The notes under the pieces are model-generated. The model saw only the letters and a list, made by a program, of their open reading frames with translations. It made no database searches and was not told where the DNA came from. Positions 45,383-54,199 of a stretch of DNA of 64,000 bases are shown here, piece after piece (position 1 is the first letter of the stretch; each line of letters starts with the position of its first letter). The DNA is from Metellina segmentata. Lineage: Eukaryota; Arthropoda; Arachnida; Araneae; Tetragnathidae. The position numbers were made by a program, and so were the translations under genes. The stretch is from contig OX375874.1 in the NCBI GenBank assembly GCA_947359465.1, forward strand, positions 103,630,410-103,694,409, given 5' to 3'.

Positions 45383-47611
45383 TAGACCAGGGTAGATAAT
45401 TTTTAAAATGGTAAAAAGTGAAAAAAAATTATAGTAGGATGAAACCCGTTAAAAAAGGACGAGAATGTAACAAAAATGAAGGGAAAAATAATTTACGGGC
45501 GATCTGAGGTCGGGAAGTGGAAGGGGGTGAGTTTTTAAGGGTAAAAAACGGTGTATCTCAATTTCCGGCAAAACTACAAGTCCTATGGAAAAAAATTAAA
45601 TGACAAAGTTGTAGGTAATAAAGAGACCTACAAATTTTGTAATTGCACTTTTTTCACATAACCTCAAAATTTATGTGAAAAATTCAAATAATCAAGTTTT
45701 TGGTTTTTTATTTTTATCTTATGCAAAAAAAAATTTTTTTTTCACGAAATTTTGTGAAAACTTACCTTTTTAATTCCTAAAGACACTGTAATTTTTTTGA
45801 TTTGAAATATTTATTTTTTCACCTTATTTTGACTTAATATCGAAAAAACACCCTAATTTTCAATCGAAAATTCTCGCGTCAAAATATCAGCTTTTTAAAA
45901 AAAGTTGGGGAGTTTTTTGTTCGTTGAAATCTTTTCTTTCTGATAATGTAAAAAAATATATACATTACTATGGTAAATGTTCTCAGAAAATGCAAAAAAA
46001 AAGAAAAAAAAAACTCGAATCCGAATTTTTTTTTTAATCACTATGTACAATTTTGAGTTATTTAGTAAAATTTACACTTTAATTACTTGAAAAACGTAAG
46101 ATTCTATGTTACATTGATAAACAAAAAAATTACAAATCCATAAATCATAAAGATTGCAAGAAACATGCGAAAATAGTTGTTCTAAATATTAAAGGGGGGA
46201 TTTCAATTAAAAAATGTGATTAATGCAATTTTTTTTAGTCAAAAAGTTGATTTATTAAATTCTAATTACATTTATGTCATAGAAAATCTCATAATATATG
46301 AATAGAAATGTAAATCGTACTATTGAATTTAGATACTTTATACTGATTATTATTATTCATAATAATATTTTAAAATGCATTAATCTTCATATTTATAAAT
46401 CTTATCTTGAACCCTAATCACTTATCCATTACTTTTTGTCTCTTCGGTGGCATTTCTTCATCGTTAGATTTGACAAACCTATGGCTATGTAGATTCCAAA
46501 AGTGTGTTTTAAAGTAAATTTGTCACAGTTTTCTTGAAGTAACTCAGCCTGCACGTGTATTTTTATGAACGATGTTGTTTACTGCTCTGTATCTCGAATA
46601 CTGGCTAACGCTTTTTACAGCTGCTACGAAATAACAGGTAGAAAGACCTAGACCCGCCTAGCCCCTTCCCCACTTCTCTATGAAATACCTTTTGATGGGC
46701 TAAAATTATCACTAGGTAACTCAGGTATATAAGTTATCTTAAAATAGCAATAAATAAGCATCTATGCACATAATTTAAAGAATATTCTACAACTTTCTCA
46801 AAATATTGTAGATGTCTTATTAAATATTAACTTATTTGGTTATTAATTATAGTAGTATATTTCGATTTGTATTTTTTTGTTTATCAATGTAACATATAAT
46901 CTTACGTTTTTCAAGTAATTAAAGTGTAAATTTTACTAAATAGCTCAAAATTGTACATAGTGATTAAAAAAACATTTCGGATTTGAGTTTTTTTCTTTTC
47001 TTTGCATTTTCTGAGAACATTTACCATAGTAATGTATATATTTTTTTACATTATCAGAAAGAAGAGATTTCAACGAACAAAAAACTCCCCAACTTTTTTT
47101 AAAAAGCTGATATTTTGACGCGAGACTTTTCGAATGAAAATTAGGGTGTTTTTTCGATATTAAGTCAAAATAAGGTGAAAAAATAAATATTTCAAAAAAA
47201 AAAAATTACAGTGTCTTTAGGACATAAAAAGGTAAGTTTTCACAAAATTTCGTGAAAAAATTTTTTTTTTTTTTTGCATAAGATAAAAATAAAAAACCAA
47301 AAACTTGATTATTTGAATTTTTCACATAAATTTTGAGGTTATGTGAAAAAAGTATAATTACAAAAGTTGTAGGTCTCTTTATTACCTACAACTTTGTCAT
47401 TTAATTTTTTTCCATAGGACTTGTAGTTTTGCCGGAAATTGAGATACACCGTTTTTTACCCTTAAAAACTCACCCCCTTCCACTTCCCGACCTCAGATCG
47501 CCCGTAAATTATTTTTCCTTTCATTTTTGTTATATTCTCGTCCTTTTTTTAACGGGTTTCATCCTACTATTATTTTTTTTGGTTTCAAAAATTATCGACC
47601 CTGGTCTAATA
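45383..47611. mobile_element. 2.2-kb long inverted repeat element
   Basis: The arms 45383-46135 and 46868-47611 are complementary over about 745 bp with few mismatches. For example TTTACGGGCGATCTGAGG at 45493 pairs with CCTCAGATCGCCCGTAAA at 47491. The centre (46136-46867) is unique and AT-rich with no transposase. Both outer borders carry GC-rich GCGAGCG..GCGAGCA motifs (45366 and 47660), in the same orientation although the arms are inverted. The right border adds the hairpin GAGGATTGC-GAA-GCAATCCTC at 47629. No target duplication found. Probably a foldback or long-terminal-repeat DNA transposon. Confidence 0.85.
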
Positions 47612-47719
47612 GGTTCGCCCAGCGAAACAATGAGGATTGCGAAGCAATCCTCCGGGGGTTGGCGAGCGTTAGCGAGCAGGGGGCGGGCCCCCTAGTATTA
47701 TTTAACTTTTGAAGCAGAT

Positions 47720-48480
47720 TGGATCGATTATCTATACACTTATAAAAATTTTAAAACTATGAACTAAAGTATTCCTTGTTATTCGAAATTAGTAACTTGC
47801 AGTAGTATACTTAAGAATTAAAAATTTGAGCCCAATATACAAGTAACAAAACAATAATTTCAGGAATCTAACATGTAAAAAGTGAGTCACATTTTTAAGT
47901 TGGACAACGTATATTGATATCCAAGTTTTACAACAATGGCATTATTTAAGGTGTACATATACATTAGAAAATGTTTTCAATTTTGACTTAAAAAAGCCAT
48001 TTGTTTTAAAAAATAGGTAATTTGTTTGTGTTTTTAAACTCATTTCAGTGTGAAAAATGCATTAATGCAATTTTAACTGTATAATTTAGGTACAATTAGC
48101 ATGTTTATAAAACGTTGATACCTCAAATTCTAATTTGTTTCGAGACCCAAGTAGTTTCAGAAATTGTTCCTAATATTCCTCAAGTTGACTCCATCCAGTT
48201 GCTATAGACAAGAGGGGGTATTTAACAATATTTTTCACCAAGTCCAAAAACAATTTTCAGGAATTTCGGCATTTAAAATAAACTAAAAAATAATTTCTAA
48301 ACTAATAGCTTTGTCTGGGGGTCAAAACCTCCACTGTATATAGGTTATAATGACACGAAAGTAATAATAGATCATATCATTGAGTTTTTACCGAACAAAG
48401 CATCATTTCAAAAACCGTTCCTCAGATTTAGAGTTTCAAGTTTTGTAAGCATATGTATATGGTGACAGTACCTAATGAAC
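47720..48480. other. AT-rich stretch without recognisable features
   Basis: Nothing seen. From about 48485 the sequence becomes alignable to the region downstream of the membrane-protein gene in copies 1 and 2. Confidence 0.5.
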
Positions 48481-48888
48481 GCAGTAGTATCTAGAAAACT
48501 ATTTCGGTATCATTTGTAAGCTAATAAGTAGGAAAATATTTTAATTTAATGAAACAGTCGATAGTTTAATCGATTTTCCCGATTTCTAGTGTATACCTCA
48601 AACTTGATCGAAGAAACACATTTTAGATCTGAAAAAAAATCGTGGTTTGTCCACAAAGGCATCACGTTCCAAAATATTTTATACTCAAAGACATTGTAGA
48701 AATAAATCAATAAGAAACTTTATAACTAGACTTTAATTAAATATTTATTTGAAGACAATGGTCTTGAATAGTAGCTTTAGTTCAAACATAATCGGGGAAT
48801 AGCCCCATTTGTCTTAATATTTCAGGAGTTTATTAACTGAATTTAAGATCACCAATATACAACAAATAAAATTAAACTCACAATCACC

Positions 48889-49488
48889 TTAAAATAACAG
48901 AGTGCGTGCATAGTTTAAAAAATGAAATCCCATAAAAGCTAAATATGCGAAGTCAATGACTCTACCACCAGAAAAGTAAAACTGCAACAGAAATCCCAGT
49001 AGCATTACACAATATAAAACCGTTGTAGACAAAAAAAAACACCAAATAATCGTAATCGCAACACTGAAAAAACCCCAAAACGGATTTGCATTCCAAGCAA
49101 GGCCTAACGCTCTCAGGAAAGCAATTGTCAAAGTCAAGTCCAGTAAAAATTCCAATTGAGCAGAGAGGGTGCAAGAAACGAGTGGGAACAGGAAACTGGA
49201 GACGGCAGTTAAACTCTCTGGCATCGTAACTAAGACCCAATCTGTAATAAAGAACATTAGCCATCCGACTATGGAGGTGAAATCGAAGACGGAAAATATG
49301 CACAACGCCAGAAAGAAGGTAAACACGAGATTGAGGTGCTGTTGCTCAAGGTCTAAGTCCCTGCAGACGGCCACCAGTGTATAGCATTTCATACCTATGA
49401 TTTCGTTGTACAGAAACTGGTTTTTCAAGATGGTGTTCAAGTATGGAAACGGTAACAAACTCATGATGTTCGCTTTCAGCCCGTCCAT
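48889..49488 (-). CDS. Multi-pass membrane protein, copy 3 (intact, 199 aa)
   Basis: ATG at 49486-49488 (MDGLKANIMSLLPFPYLNT), exactly 199 codons as in copy 2. It is clearly diverged: RDLDLEQQHLNL against RELKLKQKNLNL, and AWNANPFWGFFSVAITI against AHNESPFFGLFSVAISI. Changes keep length and hydrophobic pattern, and the SCTLSAQLEFLLDLTLTIA stretch is unchanged. The same TTTTCAGG acceptor-like site precedes the ATG. The 3' flank is also homologous to copies 1 and 2 for about 400 bp, but the Tc1 relic found downstream of those copies is absent here. This copy therefore split off before that insertion. Conservation of frame over this divergence argues that the protein is used. Confidence 0.7.
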   Translation of the reverse strand: MDGLKANIMSLLPFPYLNTILKNQFLYNEIIGMKCYTLVAVCRDLDLEQQHLNLVFTFFLALCIFSVFDFTSIVGWLMFFITDWVLVTMPESLTAVSSFLFPLVSCTLSAQLEFLLDLTLTIAFLRALGLAWNANPFWGFFSVAITIIWCFFLSTTVLYCVMLLGFLLQFYFSGGRVIDFAYLAFMGFHFLNYARTLLF

Positions 49489-49619
49489 CCTGAAAAGAAA
49501 TTCCCATTTTCAATCGATTGAACCCTCATTTAAAACAGTTATCGTAAAGAAAAGTACTTATTTTCAAAAGAGGTAAAGTAATTTTTATCATTTGAAGCAT
49601 CGCAACGGGCATCATCAAG

Positions 49620-49725
49620 CAATCATTTGAATCATCGATATTGAATCATCGCAACGGGCTATTGAAGGTAAGGGATCAATCCCAAAGGGAAGGACCTGAG
49701 AAAACACCACGTAGTACATGTTTCA
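49620..49725 (-). repeat. SINE tail remnant
   Basis: ATCGCAACGGGCTATTGAAG..GATCAATCCCAAAGGGAAGG matches the SINE 3' half. A short direct repeat of ATCATTTGAATCATCG-like phrases precedes it. Confidence 0.6.
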
Positions 49726-49732
49726 ACATGTC

Positions 49733-50040
49733 CTAGAGGTAAAGGTGAGCACTTTTAGCGTATAAGAAATGTCCAGCTGCTTGAAAAAATGGTAGTGATT
49801 TTTGAACGGTGTCAAGATGAAATTTCCAGTTACTTGTACATTCAGCTTCGATAAACTGTTTAGGAGTGTTATCATACGAAAGTATTGCAGCCATAATTTT
49901 GCAGTGAGTCCATAACATTCGAGAGCGCACAAAGCCTGTCTAAATTTTGCAACAATATCCTTCAGAGAGGTAGTATTGGCACAGACTGTGAGTATAATGG
50001 CTTGATCACATGTACTAATCATATTTGCAAGTTCAGAACG
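49733..50040 (-). pseudogene. Fragment of an unplaced repeat-encoded protein
   Basis: Reading the minus strand across a frame change gives ECYGLTAKLWLQYF, then KQFIEAECTSNWKFHLDTVQ and FFQAAGHFLYAKSAHLYL. I recall this FHASGHFLYAKSAHLYL-type motif from multi-copy uncharacterised arthropod proteins of probable mobile origin. The exact family is not certain. The frame break shows it is not active. Confidence 0.5.
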
Positions 50041-50499
50041 CTCACAATCAGTAACTACAAATGTTGAGAAAAAAATTCCGACTTTCAAGAAACTAACGTG
50101 CTTGCTATTCGTACTACAAAAAAGTTGTACGGATGAAAATTGTAGGACATTTAATCCTCTTTAAACTTTATATAAGAAAAGTATCGCTAAGTTCAACCAA
50201 TTCTGAGATATATCGAAAAAAACCCGAAAAAGTAGTAAATTTTCGTGGTTTTTCGGCCGCTAAAAGTTAAATCGGGTCGGCCATGTTGGATAACTTTTTT
50301 TTTTCATATTTTTACTAATATGGACAAATTAAAAAAAATATTCTACCCCACCTTCTGCAAGGCAAGCCTTTTTTTTCATACCTGTTGACTTGTATAATTG
50401 TATTTTAATGAAAGTAAATTATTCCATATTCTAATTTATTGGTAGATGAGTAAATGTTAGCAAGTAATAAAATTCAATCAATTACTGAAAAGATAATTT

Positions 50500-50820
50500 G
50501 GTAATTTTTTAATCAACATCCTATAAGAGCAACACAACGGGCTATTGACGACGATCCGAGATCAATCCCTTAAAAGAAAGATCCCAGGAAACACCCCGTA
50601 ATTTTGAACAACTGTCAGATGAGGCCACACCTGTGCTGGCACCATAATCTCAAAACGTACACACCAACTCTACGTAAGGATTTTCGGCCACGACAGATTT
50701 AGGATGCACCAGCCGTCTCTACACCATACACTTACAAACCTCCATGCACTGATCCGGATTCGAACCAGGAACTTTCCGATCTAGAGGCCTAACACCTTAA
50801 CCACCAAGACCGGTTGCTCA
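50500..50820 (-). repeat. SINE family A, diverged
   Basis: Tail GGTAATTTTTTAATCAACATCC, B box GATTCGAACCAGG (complement) and head ACCGGTCTTGGTGGTTAAGG. Older than most copies. Confidence 0.82.
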
Positions 50821-50864
50821 GCTATGGAAAAGGGGCGTTTCACAAAACACAACACCTCAAGGTA

Positions 50865-51140
50865 AGTATTTTAATCAACGTCGCACAGGAGCAACACAAC
50901 GGTGAAGGTAAGGAATCAACCCCCGACTGGAAAGAACCGAGGACAACATGACGTTCTTTTGATCCATGTTCAGTTGAAGCGATCACATCATTTTCCAAAT
51001 TTGCTCACCATGCCAACATTTGAGGCCACGAAAAATTTAACGTACACCAGGCACCCTTTGTACACGACGGTCTTTCATTTGATTCGATATCGCAACCCTT
51101 CGGTTGCTAGTTCGTTACTCTGGCAACCGGGCTACCGCGA
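50865..51140 (-). repeat. Family B SINE
   Basis: TTTTAATCAACGTCGCACAGGAGC at the 3' end. The head, about 51110-51140, reads GGTAGCCCGGTTGCCAGAG on the minus strand. Followed by the CCTCAAGGTTAGTTGAA block shared with 15575 and 33690. Confidence 0.7.
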
Positions 51141-51669
51141 CACAAAATCACCTCAAGGTTAGTTGAACCAATATCCTTTTACCATGCCTTTGTGTACATT
51201 AGATTGTTCCTTTTATTGTACGTCCTGATAATACAATCAAATTCGGAAAAATAGAACTGAAAACACTTGGATGGGTTCGACCCCTAACGATTACTCTACA
51301 CTACAAAAGGATTAGCGAAAAACAATATTAAAAGATTTCACAACGTAAGAAGGGCTATTAAAGTAAACGGTATGCATAAAGTTACGCAATTCTATTTAAA
51401 ATATCCGTCACATTTTAAAAGCTACCGATTAAAAATATTTTTTCCATACACAAATCCACTAAATCTTAAGTCATAAGTAGGGCAACTTTTTGCAACAAAT
51501 GCAACTTTTTTTCACTCGTTCTACGCTGCATGTAAAGTACTAAAACCAAAATTCCTCCTACATGGGGTGTATTATAAGTGAGTTATAACCGCAACATAAA
51601 TGCAACTTTCTGCATAAATTCAACCACCTGCAACTTTTTAAAATTGAGCTTAAAATTAATTAATATGAA

Positions 51670-51989
51670 GCCGACCAACCGGTATAGTGGTTAAGGTGTT
51701 AGCCCCTAGTTCCTGGTTGGAATCCGGGTCCGGGCATGGATGTTTGTAAGCGTATGGTGTAAAGGCGGCTGCTGCACCTTAAATCTGTCGTGGCCGAAAG
51801 TCCTCACGTTGGGTTGGTGTGGAAGTTTGGAGAGTGGGGTGCCAGCTCAGGTGTTGCTTCGTCATCTGACCGTGGTTAAAAATTACGAGGTGTTGTCCTC
51901 GGATCCTTCCCTTAAGGGATTGATCAAGGACCATCGTCAATATCCCGTTGTGTTGCTCTGGTAAGACGATAACTAAAATTACCATTACC
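51670..51989 (+). repeat. SINE family A inside the hAT element
   Basis: The target duplication AATTAATATGAA is at 51658-51669 and 51990-52001. The B box region is partly deleted (GCCCCTAGTTCCTGGTTGGAATCC), so this copy probably lost promoter strength. Confidence 0.93.
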
Positions 51990-52049
51990 AATTAATATGA
52001 AATTACTATTTCCTTTTTTGCCCTACCAATCAACACTTTGATCACGTGT

Positions 52050-52362
52050 GTCTGATCTTGCGAACGACGAAGTATTGCGGATCAAACAAGAAGTTCATGG
52101 AAAATAGGTGTTCGTCCTAACAGACGAAAGTGAAATAAATCGCAAGTAGTACCTTAACATATTGGTTGGCACTCTTGATAATCCTGAGGAAACTTGCGTA
52201 ATCGACTTCAGAGTTTGTGAGGTGAGTGTCGATCATGAATATGTTGTTCGTCTTGTTAATGACGTTTTAAAATATCTGAATATTGAGCGAAAAGATTTTG
52301 TGCTTCTGCTATCCGATACAGCACATTATTTGACTGCAGCTGCCGCAGTTTTTCAATGTTAA
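52050..52362 (+). pseudogene. hAT-like transposase fragment
   Basis: The frame reads LANDEVLRIKQEVHGK, stop, VFVLTDES, stop, then YLNILVGTLDNPEETCVIDF and VVRLVNDVLKYLNIERKDFV..LLSDTAHYLTAAAAVF. The order TDES..L.G..D....V.D...LLSD...YM.AA fits the start of the catalytic core of hAT-like (DUF659-type) transposases. Two TAG stops and the lack of the rest of the gene make it a relic. It lies correctly inside the hAT-like element, which supports the assignment. Confidence 0.65.
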
Positions 52363-52601
52363 AGAAATTACTGGCCAATGATCGGTCATTCAACGTTCTT
52401 GTGTATTTAATGATGTATTATAATACTGTTGTACACGACTAAAATTGTCAATATGTATTGAGTTTTTTAGTTTTTTTACGAATAATTTATGTTAGATTTT
52501 AGTGTATGAAAAATAAATGTAACTTTATTTCCATAAATGCAACTTTAGGGAATGATAAATGCAACTTTTCCCATTTTTACTACAACAAAAAAGTTGCCCT
52601 A

Positions 52602-53057
52602 GTCACAAGTGATGTTTCAAATACTTGTAAAAATAATCTAGAATTTTTTTAATGGCATCCAAGATTTCCTTACACCCGCTTATTTCTCTATTTCAAATGT
52701 AGTTAACAAAATCGCAGTGTTTACTTATCTTAAAGGACTTAAAAAATTTCTGTACATTTAAATAATGCTTCACTTAAATCAGAACAGCAAAACGTTAACA
52801 CATGCAAATATTTCAACAGAAATAGATTATTTCATTGGTATTACAGATCAGTCACTAAATCATAAAGGACAAAATAAAAGAAATTTTAAGATTGTAAAGT
52901 AGCAATTATAAGTGTAGGAATAAGAAAAGGTTTACCTGTTTTGCTATGTGGGCAAGATCACTGAATCGAGTTATAACTCAAATGATCACCCATTTTATGT
53001 ATCAAAAATTTTAACAGAAATATATGAATACTTTCTTTTTTAGTGTATCCTGTCAAC
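52602..53057 (+). repeat. Block K, copy 4 (right part)
   Basis: Continues block K after the hAT insertion (GTGATGTTTCAAATAC..) and ends TGTCAACTGCCGATTAACC. The left part lies at about 51340-51477. Confidence 0.75.
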
Positions 53058-53390
53058 TGCCGATTAACCGGTCTCTTGGTTAAAGTTAGCCTCTAGATCG
53101 GAAAGTTCCTGGTTCGATTCCGGGTCAGTGCTTTGATGTTTGTTAGCGTATGGCGTAGAGGGGGCTGGTGCACCTTAAATCTGTCGTGGCCGGAAGTTCC
53201 CACGTTGGATTAGTGTGGAAATTTGGGGACTGAGGTGCCAGCTCAGGTATTGCCTCGTCATCTGACCGTGGTTCAAAATTCCGGGGTGTCGTCCTCGGAT
53301 CTTTCACATTAGATTATTGATCCCGGATTTTCGTCTAAAGCCCGTTGTGTAGTTTTTGTACGACGTTAATTAAAATTATATTACCTTACC
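53058..53390 (+). repeat. SINE family A downstream of block K
   Basis: A box TCTCTTGGTTAAAG (weak), B box GGTTCGATTCC and tail TTAAAATTATATTACC. Diverged, consistent with an old insertion. Confidence 0.82.
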
Positions 53391-53424
53391 ATTCAGCAGT
53401 AGAAATACTCATATCGAATTACAT

Positions 53425-53650
53425 TTTTGGTAATTTTTAATTAACGTCCTACTAGAAGAACACAACGGGCTATTGATGACGGTCCGGGATCAATCCCCTA
53501 AGGGACAGATCCGAGGACACCACGTAATTTTGAAACACCGTCAGATGACGAGGCGATACCTGAGCTGGCACTCCACTCTCCACACCAAACCAACGGGAGG
53601 ACTTTCGGAAACTACAGATTTAAGGTTCACCTGCCGCCTCTACACAATTT
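53425..53650 (-). repeat. SINE family A, head lost
   Basis: Tail GGTAATTTTTAATTAACGTCC to body TTCACCTGCCGCCTCTACAC. It ends before the tRNA-like part. Confidence 0.78.
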
Positions 53651-54013
53651 GCGAATGCTGTTCGTTGTTTCCTTACGACTACGAGCCATTTTTAAATAAA
53701 TAGAATATTGTGATGTAGGAAAGCAAAAATTAAAACCAAAAGATTTTTAAATGTCCCCATAGTATAAAAAAAATGTGATTGACGATAATTTTGTTTAGGA
53801 ATTTGTCTGAAAATGTTTTGGTGTACGATCACTTTTGTGTCGTTTTCTTTCTCTGCCTCCTTGCATTTTTCTTTTGTATAGAAAGAAAATGAGTCAATAT
53901 TGTTTTTTAAAATGTAGGTTTTATTCAGAATGATATGGAGATGCTATGAAAAAAAAATTGAATTCAATTCTTGTTAAATCGACTTTTCTATAAATTTTTA
54001 AAGTGTAAGAACT

Positions 54014-54180
54014 ACAGTGGCTCCCAAAAGTGTTCAAACTCTCCGCTCTTGTCGATCATCCTCCAGACCATGGTCTTCCAAATGCGGCAGAAGTTAAACA
54101 TGAATACTTCGATATTTTGTATTCCTTCTATTTTTAGCTTTCTCAATTCACATCTAACACTGCCTTGTTCCTCGTCATCA
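54014..54180 (-). mobile_element. Tc1/mariner terminus fragment
   Basis: TACAGTGGCTCCCAAAAGTG at 54014 resembles a known type of Tc1-family terminal repeat. The minus strand to its right has a weak resemblance to a transposase C-terminus (RIWKTMVWRM). The element is cut by the array starting near 54200. Confidence 0.4.
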
Positions 54181-54199
54181 GAATTCATATTGATTATAT

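Larger units (their letters stand above)
51478..52601 (+). mobile_element. hAT-type element with nested SINE
   Basis: The terminal inverted repeats TAGGGCAACTTTTTG (51478) and AAAAAGTTGCCCTA (to 52601) are followed inward by several ATGCAACTTT subterminal repeats. The 8-bp flanks GTCATAAG and GTCACAAG form a target duplication with one mismatch. The total is 1124 bp including a 320-bp SINE, so the element itself is about 790 bp. Blocks K at 18530 and 33990 lack the element. Confidence 0.88.
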
